DNA of 64,000 nt from positions 1,922,001-1,986,000 of the forward strand of contig OX359197.1 of assembly GCA_947172415.1 (NCBI GenBank). The letters are read 5' to 3'. The position numbers were made by a program, and so were the translations under genes. Source of the stretch: Chondrosia reniformis (lineage: Eukaryota > Porifera > Demospongiae > Chondrillida > Chondrillidae). Below the pieces are notes generated by a model. It saw nothing but the letters and a program-made list of their open reading frames with translations, ran no database searches and was not told where the DNA came from. Each line of letters begins with the position of its first letter. Position 1 is the first letter of the stretch. Positions 53,251-64,000 of the stretch are shown one piece after another.

Positions 53251-56200
53251 CTAAAGCTTCAACCTTAAAAGTGTAGGCTGAGTAAACACTGATTCATAAT
53301 TAGTTAGCTCATCTACATATCCTCCGCCTCCTAGAACAGCAATGGCTACAATCTCTCCTTGTTCATCAGAGATTTCATCAACAACATCACATGTAATTCC
53401 AAAGAACAAGAGACGTTCAGAAATCAACTACATATATATTTATATACATACGAAAATAGAAGACATTTTTCGTATGTACACTCACACATATACGTACGTT
53501 ATATACGTACATACAATTTGAATAAAAAAATTCAAAAATAGAAGTTAAAAGTAGGGATGGTAGTGCTGTAAATGTGACTAGCACATCTGGAAAAATTAAT
53601 GAAACAAGACAGGGCGGATCTTGTGGTATAGCTAACCATTCAGAAATGACATACAATATACTGAAATTTAAGTGACTTAAATATACATCACTTCTATATA
53701 CTTGGGTGCATCATGATAGCTGTAGTATGATAATTTACTTACATCAAATGCAAGCATGGATACTTACTGACAGATCAACCTTATAGCTAGAGGTTTTTCC
53801 ACTTTGTAAATCAATTAAGAAGATATCAGGCATACCAGGTGTCCATTTCACTCCTCCCACAATAAAGAGATTGTCACCTTGAATGATACATGAAGAGCTA
53901 AAACTGTTTTGTATTCAAAGAAAGAAAGAAAAAAAGAAAAAAAGAGCATTAAACAGGAAATATATATGAAAAATCTAAGATACCATTTTCCTACATGCTA
54001 TATGCCTATTCTGTAAAAAGAGCCTATAGGGGAACTAAACCTAAAGAGAGCTTTAGATGAAGATACAGTAGTCTTTTCTTCCTTCTTTTCCCTTCTTTCA
54101 TCTTCTTCTCCACTGGGTCAGACAGCCGTTTCTGGGAATTCCACCCTTCATCAGTGATCCTGGGAGTCTTTGTCTTTTTCTTTATCTTGATCTTCTGTGA
54201 ATCCTTGTATATATATATATACTTCTTAGTTTACTGTATGATATACGTACATATTATACAAATAATTTAACTTGCAGGCACCCGAGTGATATTTGGGGTG
54301 TAATAAACCTTATATTTCACACTTGAACCAGTGATAAATGTTATATCACCAGTACTCATATTTACTTATCATCACCTTACGTATGTAATTACTGCAATTG
54401 GCTATATATAGAATGAGATATGCAGAAATAATAAGTAATGTTGCATTTTATGAGCAATTCAAAAATCAAACATTTGAATTACTTTTTAAAAAGTAAAATA
54501 TAGTTGATTAGGGTTAGATTGAATTTTAGCAACACTTATTGAACAGGTTTACCTTTATAGGTCATCATCAACAATATTGTACAGTAAAATATATACTGTA
54601 TATACGTATATATCCAACAAAAAGATATTGGGTCAGTAAAAATCTTTATTCCAACTTTGAGTACCGCTTCTAATAAGTGGAGGAATTCATTATATATAAC
54701 ACCAATTTGAAACCATTCATATATACGTAACTATTCCTGGTACTAGGAAGCATATCATCCATGCAGTTTTGTGATCAAGACTGAAGAGCTAAATAAATAT
54801 ATATAAAATGTAACCTCCACCTTCTTGTTTATGAAATGTTTCACTTTTGATGGACTATATATTGTGCAATTATATAGGTAATAGTGAAGGAAGTCATTCC
54901 AAATTTAACATTATATTGTATGTACGTACGTACATACTGAGGAGCTCTAATGAGGCAGCTGAGCTGTATATAAGTGGCTGGTCATGATTGAATTATTTTT
55001 CAGCCTGCATGGGTTACCAATGTGTAATAATTTTTCTCTTTTCTTCAGACTCAATGTATGAATAATAGCTATACATATACAAAAGACTATGTACTGTACT
55101 TGAAACTAAAAATACATTTCCAACACATTATTGTCATGTATAGGTTGTAATTTATTATATCAAACCTTGCAGGCAGCTCTGGGTCTGTTCTGATAAGCTT
55201 AAACTTCACAGTGTTTTCAACCTATTTAACAAAGAAAAAATCAAAGGTATCAAATTTGTGGATTTGCTATAGATCATTTATTGCATTAATATTGATTTAC
55301 CCGAGAAATGATATTTATATACAATAAATAAGTATCGATATACAACTTCCATATTATATATATAGAGTATCTTTTAGCTGGTTCATCTTTAGTCTTTTGA
55401 GTATCTAAAGACACAGTTAGTCAGACATTCTAAAGACAAACCATTTGAAAGATAGATTTGACAAGTCTCTATCATCCATTCATACAGTACATAATGGCCT
55501 TAAATGCATTTACCGTATCTTCAAAGGAAATCTGGTACAAGCTGTTAATGGCAACATCTTCAAAATTAACACCTCCATATATTAGCACAGAGTTATTCCA
55601 GACTGCACTGGAATGACTATGAGATGCCTGCGCTACATCTCCTAGCATGTTGCACTGTATACATATGCAAGTGTGCATGTACAGTATTATGAAAAATTTA
55701 TTCTATAATAAAATAAACGATATATAAAGTTTATTGAGCAACAGCAACATTAAATCTTTGGAATAGAACGTTTCAACCCGTAGGTCTTCATCAGCAATAA
55801 GACCTACGGGTTGAAACGTTCTATTCCAAAGATTTAATGTTGCTGTTGCTCAATAAACTTCATATATCATCATGATCGCGACAAATAAACCCTATCACTT
55901 CAATAAAATAAATGTATACTTAAATATAATTATATATATATATGTGCATTTAAAGTGACCTATGCAAATATATTATATTGACTAAAAGTCTTAAAAATCA
56001 GTTTTGACAATTTTTTGTTTGCTTTATTATCTGAAACAAAATAATTTTATTTGCAGAAAAGAAAAAAGTAGATTAAATATACATACATGTACCTTTTGCC
56101 ATTGAAAGTTGGTTAAAGAGAGCTTGTAACAATCTCCAAGTGCAAAGTGATCATTATTTCTTCCTCCAAATAGGATCATAGAAGGATTTCCTATGTAATA

Positions 56201-59200
56201 AAATCCACACATAAACATAATATTTACATATACAGTCGAATCTTGGTAAGACAAACACGGTTAATAAGAATTTTCGCCTAATAAGAACATTTCAGTAACT
56301 TTTGGTTGGTTTCTGTATGAAATGAATATCAAACTCTACATTTAAAGCGAACCATTTATTTCGATTTTCGGTTAGTAAGAACAATTTACGCATTATAAAA
56401 TATATTCCTCGCCTTTAATACCAACTTTACACCTTTTAAAAGATATTTTCGAGACGAATTGTATCAAAGTAGACTCTATAGCTCCATACAAGGGTACGGA
56501 TACGGAAAGAGGTTGAGCGATGTCAGGAGCGACGCTCAAAGGCTGCGAAGTTCATGTTACTGAAGTCATCGTTATCAACGACCTTGAAAAACAAGGACAA
56601 GTTCTTTCTATTTTACAATTTCTGTTTAGACGAACTTCTGTTAAGAAGAACTGATATAGTTGGTCCCTTAAAGTTCATCCTAACGACTGTATATGCAAGT
56701 GTCTCTTAGCTATATATTTTAGCTCAACTGATACAATACTGAAGTCATTATTTTAAGCAATATGGGTGAGTCTATATACATACTATTTAATTATAGTGAT
56801 AATTAAACCACAAGTAATCACAAAAGAAGCAATGCTGGTAATGACCACCAGTTTCCAGTCACAGGGCTACAATTGCCACAGCAATGCTCCATTTATGTTT
56901 TCCCTCTTATACAATACTACAAAATAGCTAATTGTTGTCATCCATATTGATTAGTGTGATTTATCAGAACAAGCTGATAATCAAGAATATGCATGTTATT
57001 TGCACGTACATAGAGTTAGGATATGTATATACGTAAGTATGTATGTTTAGCATTAGCAAGCAGTATATACCTGATTCATGTTTGATGATTTCAGCACTAT
57101 GTCTCCATCTTGCTTGTGGAATACTACCACAAGTCGTAGGTTTAAACCACTGATATTTAGGAGAATCTGCATCAAGGTCTGTAGGAAAAACTTTCAGAAC
57201 TAGTATCAAAGAACTACAATGCATAATTATAATCAGTATACTGTTTACTCTTAATTTTATGTAGGTTCAAGAAAGAGAATATTAACCATTCAGTAAAAGA
57301 TAAATTAAAACTGATTTATGACATATAGCATGCGATAGATGAGGTGGTCAACTTAACCTTCATGCATGATCAACAAATGCAGCAGTTAAAAAGAGATAGA
57401 GATGCATTATCTTAGTAATTTACTTTAGGATAATAACAGAAGCAAAATTACTTTTCAAAATGTAAATGCCATTGTTTTCTATACAGGATTCATCATATCC
57501 ACCAAAGAGAGCACTTTCACTTCCTTCCAATTGGACGAGTGAGCAATAAGCCAATTTACCTATAAAACATAAATTAAAAACTTTTTGTAGTGGACCATAC
57601 AAAAGGCTTTCTACATTTCTCTATATAACTACCTGGCTTGTCTCCATTTGTTTAACATTCTTCAATTTCACAAATGACTTCCGAACCTTGATTGCCTATA
57701 GATTTAAATACATACACAGTAATATCTGCTATACATGTGAATTTAGTTCAACCAGAAAATTAAATATAAAAGTTTTATTACATACTGTTTATAGATGCAG
57801 TAGCTATAGTACCATGACCTTTTATGATAGTATAGTACTAGGCTATTAACACAGGATCAAATCAGGTTTCAGAGGGTATAATATACCGATTTAAAAGTCT
57901 TTGAACTGCAAAGTTTATTTGAAATATAATTGCTTATCATGAAGGTAATCTTCACATCACTAGCTACTCACAATGATAATTACAAAGGTAAAGGACTAAC
58001 TACCGGTGCAACTACTGCAAGATCTATAAACATCTGGGAGACTATCAGGAGGCTCAAAAGTGAAGAAACAGGATGCTTGCTGAAATGGACACTGGAAACA
58101 TCAGCCATTGCAAAAAATGCATGGGAGAATCATCACATTTTTGAATGGGAAAAGATGCTGATGCTTAACCTGGTCAGAGAGTAGTGTTTTTAAATAATCT
58201 GGTATTTGTTAAATCTTACTAAAAATATGTTGACTTAAAATTTATTGGATTAACAAATGCATGGGTTAAGTAATTTCATCATAAACTCAGAGTCTATAGA
58301 TCTGTACAGCTTTTGTCCTAATGTTCAACACCTACTTTTTGAATACTATTAGACAAAATATTTTATTATTATAACGCTTCATAATTACAAAAATTTGTCT
58401 TTAGTTTTTACATACTATAAAATCAAATATCTACACTATCATAATAGTTGGACAATGGTTTGCAAATTCGTATATAGTTCATACTGCCAGCTATATAGCC
58501 AGTCAAAGGTTGAAGAAGAGAGACCATTAAAGCAAAGTTTATCGTAGAATCCCTTATATACGTAGCTAATATAATGCTTTTAATTAATAATTCATAAACA
58601 TACTTATCATAGAAACCTTTACAAGACTGTCTCCTATTCGGTGTGAACTTTCATACCCACCAAACATCAAGAAGCAACCATGTTTTAGGACAATAGATGA
58701 GTATCCATACCTATATAGGTTTACATATACGTATATAACAAACATTATTAGGTTATTAAGGTTATATACGTATATAACAAACATTATTAGGTTATTAAGG
58801 TTATATATATACGTATATAACAAACATTATTAGGTTATTAAGGTTATATATATACGTATATAACAAACATTATTAGGTTATTAAGTTCCTTTCTACTGTA
58901 AATAATATAGTCTTGCTTGCTAGACCATCCTGATTAGGCACCCAAAGTATATGGAAGGTGAGGGATGGTCTAGCGACACTAAATTAAAAACATTTTCCAA
59001 CCAATCAGAAACAATTCAGGCAAATGTATATATTCACAAATAATGCAAAGGTATTAAATTAATAATGTTTTTAGACAGTCCTCCTCCCCTTCCACACTTT
59101 TAGCAGTTTTTCAGGATGGTCTAGATTGTTGCATAGCCTAAGCTGTTCCATGTATATATGCTGTTCTAATAATAGTCTGACATAAAATTAAGATATATGT

Positions 59201-59972
59201 ATATAGATAAACCATACTTTTCAAAAAAATATTTGCATTTGATCTCTTGGATGGTACATACAGCCATCAAATTAAGCAGTTTGGATTTAAGTATTCTGGT
59301 TCAGCATTTCATCCTTGATGGTCTTCATCGATCAGTGACTGATTACGATGGTTTGGGTTTCAGCAGTGCTTTTTCATTTCCTATAACATGATTCTCAGGT
59401 CTCAGGAGATAAGTTTAACGCAGTTAGAAGAAATTTATTTTTACACTCATATAGAAGAAATATCCGTATAAGGATAGAATATATACATATATATATAATT
59501 CAGTATATAACATTTGTTTGCTCGGCAATTCCTCCTAAACTATAGCAGGAAATGCCGCCACAGCAGACCGCAATATTTAATTGTCACTCCCGGGGTTTTC
59601 CGGAGGCAAGAAATTTACTGGCGCGGGAGCCATTGGTGCATGATGCGCTGTACGCCTGCTGAAGGTGGGCATTCCTGCTAGTTATATATATATATATATA
59701 CGTACATACACAACAATAGACCTTTATTATAGTCCCTGTCAGTTTTACACATAATACTATGCACAATTTACTTGTCAAACTGACCTAGATACAAGTTCAT
59801 CAGAATCTTGTACATGTTTCAGAGCAATTTTGCTGGCTAAAGCATGCTTGAAAATAGCAAATTCTCTGTTTTCGTGAGGGATTTGATCAAAATACAGTTT
59901 TTTAGAAAACTTTAACAAGGTTCCATTTTCCGAACAGCATAAGAAGAATGTTTGGGCCGCTGCAGTAGCAAC
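53251..59972 (-). CDS. Kelch-repeat part of an LCMT2/TYW4-like gene (5' part not seen)
   Basis: Ten minus-strand exons: 59785-59972, 58604-58710, 57657-57695, 57452-57559, 57071-57178, 56093-56190, 55514-55654, 55166-55221, 53768-53897 and 53251-53427. All phases join and sum to 383 codons plus TAG. Kelch blades are visible: RYGYSSIVLKHGCFLMFGGY, LVQLEGSESALFGGYDE, SMILFGGRNNDHFALGD, SHSHSSAVWNNSVLIYGG, GDNLFIVGGVKWTPG and VAIAVLGGGG. Order and wording (R-Y-G-H-type start, R-H-S-x motifs, GGG near the end) fit the C-terminal propeller of LCMT2/TYW4, which makes wybutosine in tRNA-Phe. Other kelch proteins cannot be excluded. The expected N-terminal methyltransferase exons should lie above 60 kb but I see none before the segmental duplication at 60892. 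The first exon listed begins with an acceptor, not a start codon. Confidence 0.68.
53550..53715. mobile_element. Hairpin MITE copy in the kelch gene's last intron
   Basis: GGGATGGTAGTGC..CATCTGGAAAAATTAATGAAACAAGACAGG..CTTGGGTGCATCATG, a degenerate relative of 52350-52545. Confidence 0.5.
53935..55165. other. Kelch gene intron with repeats
   Basis: AAAGAAAGAAAAAAAG tract at 53915-53945, the dispersed repeat 53985-54205 (second copy of 52005-52230), then about 950 bases of AT-rich DNA without a gene. Confidence 0.55.
55727..55860. repeat. Perfect 62-base inverted repeat (hairpin)
   Basis: Arms 55727-55788 and 55799-55860 are exact reverse complements over 62 bases with a 10-base loop (CATCAGCAAT). 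The arms contain AAGACCTACGGGTTGAAACG, the core shared with single-armed copies at 24003 and 31418 and a degenerate copy at 34147-34250. Located in a kelch-gene intron. Confidence 0.95.
56191..57070. other. Kelch gene intron with SINE-like and other repeats
   Basis: A palindromic element from about 56233 (CAGTCGAATCTTGGTAAGAC) to 56692 (AACGACTGTATATG) has 'RTAAGAAC' words and inverted-looking ends (TCGAATCTTGG..; ..CCTTAAAGTTCATCCTAACGACTG). A minus-strand tRNA-like piece is at 56805-56910. No gene. Confidence 0.4.
57930..58184 (+). CDS. Small unassigned ORF in kelch gene intron
   Basis: An 84-codon + strand frame (GLTTGATTARSINIWETIRR, GCLLKWTLETSAIAKNAW, FEWEKMLMLNLVRE). The composition looks protein-like but I do not recognise it. 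It may be a piece of a transposon or a chance frame; no splice sites or promoter were identified. Confidence 0.2.
   Translation: MLIMKVIFTSLATHNDNYKGKGLTTGATTARSINIWETIRRLKSEETGCLLKWTLETSAIAKNAWENHHIFEWEKMLMLNLVRE
58720..58885. repeat. Minisatellite, four copies of a ~40-base unit
   Basis: Four nearly identical tandem units containing ACGTATATAACAAACATTAT and TAGGTTATTAAGG; spacing grows by TA expansions. Directly upstream (minus sense) of a kelch exon acceptor. Confidence 0.9.
59225..59460. repeat. Dispersed hairpin-core repeat
   Basis: GATCTCTTGGATGGTACATACAGCCATC..TCAGCATTTCATCCTTGATGGTCTTCATCGATCAG. A degenerate relative of 45845-45945, in a kelch gene intron. Confidence 0.5.
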
Positions 59973-60179
59973 CTATACACATAATCATGATTAATATTAT
60001 ATATATATTTAAGAAAAAATTAGAAACACACAAATATAACTTGTTCAAATTTTACAGACACTACAAAAGAAAATTACTCAATAAACTGAATTTTGAACAA
60101 ACCCAGTTGTGTGAATAATATATATTAGCTGGCCTACTGTCTATTAGTGAACCTAGTTATAGTACTGATATTAGAAATA

Positions 60180-60400
60180 AAGAAGTTAGTAGCTAAGATA
60201 AGAGGAGACACGGCTAGACTGAGAGTAGAAGAGGGTAGATGGTCTAGAATAGAGAGGAGTGAGCGTCTGTGTACCACTTCATTCTTAAGCGTGAAAAGAT
60301 TCGTAATGAAAGAAGTAGCTTGTTAGAGGAGTTAAGAGAGAGGGTTCCTGAATTTGAGCTATTGAGTTTCAGAGAAAAATTTAGTTTTATGTACTGTTGT
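60180..60400 (+). mobile_element. LINE C-terminal fragment
   Basis: One + strand frame reads KIRGDTARLRVEEGRWSR followed by IERSERLC, then shifts. This is the usual 'LRiE.GRw.r..r.eRlC' segment before the CCHC-like end of LINE proteins. Short and broken. Confidence 0.5.
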
Positions 60401-60629
60401 CATTCCTGTACATGGCTTTGCATGTACGTACGTAAAGTATGAACATAAACTGCCCAAAGTGTTTATAGATAATTTCATTCTTTCATAGAGCGATACGTCC
60501 CACAAGTGAAAGATGTATCATTTTTCTTTTTCCCTCCCTGCCCTACTCTTACCCATCTGGTGTGAGTTACTCAATAGGAGGTCCCTCTTTATTTATCTAC
60601 ACCTTAATGTATGTACATGCATGGGCACT

Positions 60630-60630
<1 letters not shown>

Positions 60631-60665
<35 letters not shown>
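60631..60665. repeat. (TAA)n microsatellite
   Basis: About eleven TAA units. Confidence 0.95.
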
Positions 60666-60679
60666 TATTATGTATTAGC

Positions 60680-60865
60680 TATACAACGCGCCCTCATGAC
60701 TTGTATAACCCATATACACCTCAGCGCCGTGGTATGAGTGATATATACTCCATCGCTTCTTATCGTTATTTTGGCGGGACTTTCAGGATGGCTGATCTAG
60801 CATCTGGTTGGTTTTGCTCAAATGCTGACGACTTCATGAAGAAGACCTACGGATTCTCGAAATAA
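60680..60865 (+). other. Orphan exon-like ORF, unassigned
   Basis: After ATTAG (possible acceptor) the + strand reads YTTRPHDLYNPYTPQRRG, MSDIYSIASYRYFGGTFR and MADLASGWFCSNADDFMKK, ending TYGFSK and TAA. The residues look like genuine terminal-exon protein, but I do not recognise it and see no upstream exon. The end of the frame also resembles the hairpin-core repeat (ATGAAGAAGACCTACGG), so it may be transposon-derived. It lies right before the segmental duplication boundary. Confidence 0.3.
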
Positions 60866-62533
60866 GTGTTGCTACTAATATACGGACCTGCAGTTACGGA
60901 AAATGAGTATACATATAGTGTGATGTGGCTGATCTACGCAGGATAGAATAGATTACCCATTGCTGAGAAAGTCAAGGTGCTTGAACTATTTGATGTAGTA
61001 CAGTCATACGTAATGGGTTCGGATCCTCTAGACCATAGTTGGCAAGCTTTTCAGCTGTAGAAAGCCTCAATACTTCTTGTAAAGCAAAGGATATTAATTA
61101 TGAAAGTATTTTTGTTTTTCTTGCATGCCGAACCCTTAAATATTCATAAATGTATTAAAATATAAATTAATGTTGTAGAACTCCTTAAATGTATACTCCT
61201 GTTACGTAATTGCTGAGAAATCTATCAGACCTGTGGTTACACAGTTAACAGGAGCCCATTGTATATGTGTAATACTCATCAAGTGCACCCAACTGCTCCA
61301 AATTTAAGTGCGATAATACCATACTGGTCCTGATTAGTAATAAACTGCAAAGGTCCCATGTACAATGATTTGGATAGCACCATCAGGCATAAGCCAACTA
61401 CGTTCAGTCACCCCGGGTTAAGTTGGCTGTTTTATCCCTGATACAAGAGATCACATCGTCTCCACACTTTGTTACTGTAAAAGTAAAATTAACAGAGGAG
61501 CTATTGAGACACATCGCATTCCCAAAATTATCATGTAGACCGAGAATCACCAGTATTAGCAAATAATTTGTATCTTCTTTAATTTTTATGGTCACTTTGA
61601 CAATCATTTTTTACTGCATTTTATGGATAAGGTGAATAAATGGACAACCCAAATGTACTTCTATAATACTCTTCTTAAGATATCAGTATATAGTCATGCA
61701 TCTGTATATAAGTAACAGAAAAGAATTTTGTTTCAGCCCAATCATTTAAGCATTGAAAATATATCAGCTGCTAGCAAACAAAAATATATGCCATATACGT
61801 ACGTATATACTTTTGAATATGGCCAATTTGGATATGTGGAGTATGTGAGTTTAAAATCAATGAAAGAAATTCTTTCCATCCATTTAAACAATCCCTACTC
61901 CATCCTCCCCATGTCTTGAGGTTTAGTTTTAGGACTTTGCCTAATATAAGTATTGCAATTAGCTTAGAGTAGTAACACAGGCTAATTGAGAGAGCAGATC
62001 CTCGTATTCCCAAATTCCCAGAATTCAGCAAAAGGACATCTGAATCTCATACATGATAATAATAATTCTCGGTATATATGGCTAAGTTGCACCTGCCAGT
62101 GGTTTCCTAAAGCCCTTAAAGTGTCTAAAGTAGGGAGTAGTCACGGTTTATGGGGGTTTCATATATAGGAAAAATGATATCAATGCAACTAATGTACAGT
62201 ATGTGCAACCACAGATATCCTAACACATGATGCAATAACGAATAGTATTACACAACACACAATTAATGGAGTTCCATCAACTGTACCCATTTTAGTAATT
62301 AGTAATCACATTCATGTACATTAATGCAACACCTTAATACATCCCTTGGCTAATTAATTCTAAAGTACTACTGATTGCTCCGAAGTGGGTTTAATAATTA
62401 CTTTCTATAAACACACATACCTTTTAGCATACATTAACTGAGTGATGTATAATTACAGCCTTTTTAGGAGTTCGGTAATTCAATATAAGTAGACTGCTTC
62501 AGTTTTTACCCAGACTTCCATTCAATGATGTAG

Positions 62534-62666
62534 GGCTTTAGATGCTGGGTTATGTGGAGTTCCTTCATTTCAAGTTGAAGATGGAATTGTAATCTTTGGT
62601 CAAGATCGACTTAATGTTGTAGAAGATCTTTTGGATGGATGGACTGATGTAACAAGCAAATTGTGA
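62534..62666 (+). pseudogene. Orphan duplicate of the last exon of the DsbA-like gene
   Basis: 133 bases identical in extent to 48775-48907: acceptor GATGTAG, ALDAGLCGVPSFQVEDG.., GQDRLNVVEDLLDGWTDV, SKL stop. No other exons of the gene accompany it, so it cannot make the protein alone. Confidence 0.85.
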
Positions 62667-63052
62667 TTCTCTTATAGTTTGGATATATATCTATACTGGA
62701 GATTTCTAGCTAAAATTTAACTTTTCAGTCATATGGAACCATAGTTAACTAATACGTATGTCTGAATCGTATTTAGTGAGTTTTAGTTTCTGATTGACTT
62801 GTAAACAAAATTTGTCTCCTACTGTATGATATGCATTTATACGTACATGTAATTATGAATTTCCACTCCACACAGTAATGTCACCTAAGAATCCGAATGC
62901 ATGCAGTTAGTACTTTACACTAGACAGATGACATATATGTATGTAATTTAACTAACTCTTAAGAAAGACACTTGTATCCCTATTTAAATGTAGTGGTACT
63001 GATGAACATATGAGGGATAGGGTATGTATGTAATTATATAATTAAGAACAAT

Positions 63053-63933
63053 TTAGCAATAAAAATGTGAAGCAGTTGTTTCATTAATATTACTTGTTTC
63101 ATTAGATGAATTCTCCAGACCATAAAATAGACATAATTCTCTTTGATAGACAAACAGCTTGCTCATAGTTGCTGATAATGCCAGTAGCATCGTAATTAAG
63201 CAAAAAAATATAACTTGAACTGAAAGCACCTTGAATGAGATACTCACGGAACCTACACTCTCATTTTCTAAAGATTCTTTTTGTTCTGCAATATTCATGT
63301 CAGTTGGAACAGTTTGGGATGGTCCAACCTGATTTTTCATTATTTTCTCACTTTCTTCATCCGACTGTTCTGTTTGTTTTGTAATCATTTTGTCAGGAGA
63401 ATCTGTCTGAGATGGACCATTTCTTGTTATGTTATTGTTTTTATTTATGGAAGTATCTTTTGTCAGGAAATGGCATTCACTCTGTGTCCCTGTAGCCATC
63501 ATTTTTGCATTTTTGGAACGTTTTTCCCAATTGATACAAAGTATTACGACAATGTATATCAATAATGCCACTCCACTCCCTACACCTATACCAGCATAGT
63601 ATCCAAATGTTCCCATCTTCAAAGCAATGACTAATGCAGCACCAAATGGTATGCCAATTATACCAAAGCTAATTGCAGTTAGAATTCCTCCAAATACTTG
63701 CAAACCAGTACCTCGTAGAACACCCCCTAGAACAAACTGGGTATATTTTAGCAATATCATTGCTAAATACATTAACAATGGAAGTGCAATGCTTTTTAAG
63801 AGACATTCATCACTTGTTAGTATAAGTGGTATGTAGTCCTTCAGAGTCAAAGATACGACCTGCACAGTGGACATCCATACACCAAATAGTAAGAATGTGA
63901 TGAACAAAGATTTCTTAGCTTCACTTGGTCTAC
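63053..63933 (-). CDS. MATE-family transporter 3, exon 2 (exon 1 beyond window)
   Basis: The 881-base exon is the duplicate of MATE 2 exon 2 (49298-50178): same acceptor, phase and stop. It encodes GRPSEAKKSLFITFLLFGVW through the last membrane segment, with a handful of substitutions (for example NNNITRNG for NNKITRNG, MKNQVGPSQ for MKNEVGPSQ, MSKLFVYQ for MSQLFVYQ). The open frame suggests a functional gene continuing to the right, but exon 1 cannot be seen. Confidence 0.8.
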
Positions 63934-64000
63934 CTATATACGTATCAAAGCCACAATACAGTACAGTACAATACAGTACCCCATTAGGGACCAAAGATGG

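Larger units (their letters stand above)
60892..64000. repeat. Segmental duplication, copy 2 (runs off the window)
   Basis: Same order and orientation as 46930-50245, with few substitutions and one deletion of about 190 bases after 61407 (between CAG microhomologies). Contains an orphan exon, a MATE fragment at about 61861-62022 and MATE gene 3 exon 2. Confidence 0.9.

Noticed and set aside
55799..55860. Functional hammerhead ribozyme in the hairpin arm
   Set aside because: CTGATGA and GAAAC are present on the minus strand, but I could not find matching stems I and III nor a cleavage triplet at the right place.
1..64000. Bacterial or viral origin of any segment
   Set aside because: All recognised genes have spliceosomal introns or are sponge/cnidarian-type secreted proteins; no prokaryotic operon, phage or viral gene was seen.

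Overview
The window looks like nuclear DNA of a demosponge, most likely Amphimedon or a close relative. The reasons are AT-rich sequence, very small spliceosomal introns (one of about 53 bases), intronless secreted collagen-like genes of a type I associate with sponges and cnidarians, animal genes with canonical GT/AG splicing (ALG13, ANKMY2, MATE/SLC47-like, a GST-kappa/HCCA-isomerase relative, an LCMT2/TYW4-like kelch gene), and dense short inverted-repeat elements. The species is inferred; the phylum is fairly secure.

Left half (1-32.8 kb): a tandem array of one composite unit. Each unit draws on (i) an intronless + strand gene for a secreted protein (signal peptide, 28 Gly-X-Y triplets, short coiled coil, Cys-rich C-terminal domain), (ii) the last exon of a + strand S/Y/Q/G-rich gene, and (iii) minus-strand exons of ALG13. 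Eight collagen-like copies are visible: five intact (2035, 5596, 12976, 18339, 29907), two disabled (9457, 22499) and one 3' fragment (25785). There is also a deletion relic near 29.1 kb. I reassembled two complete four-exon ALG13 genes on the minus strand (27466-32710 and 20777-25284). Each has a collagen-like gene on the opposite strand inside its second intron. Two further units carry only ALG13 3' exons. LINE remnants and inverted-repeat transposons sit between, and some insertions can be read against an empty site in a sister unit.

Middle (32.7-42 kb): ANKMY2 (nine exons, + strand) starts 27 bases from the ALG13 start codon, head to head. Its third intron contains a complete two-exon MATE transporter gene.

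Right half (42-64 kb): a + strand gene encodes two fused DsbA/GST-kappa-like modules and ends in the peroxisomal signal SKL. A minus-strand MATE gene follows, then the ten-exon kelch part of an LCMT2/TYW4-like gene (minus strand, no methyltransferase part seen). Last comes a segmental duplication (60.9-64 kb) of 46.9-50.2 kb that carries an orphan last exon of the DsbA-like gene and exon 2 of a third MATE gene. The two complete MATE genes share a block of about 500 bp that is almost identical while their flanks are diverged, which suggests gene conversion.

Functional themes are secreted glycoprotein or matrix (collagen-like proteins with six N-glycosylation sequons, next to an N-glycan assembly enzyme), export of small molecules (MATE), and thiol or peroxisomal chemistry. 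All exon models come from reading splice signals, phase and family similarity by eye; none was aligned by software.
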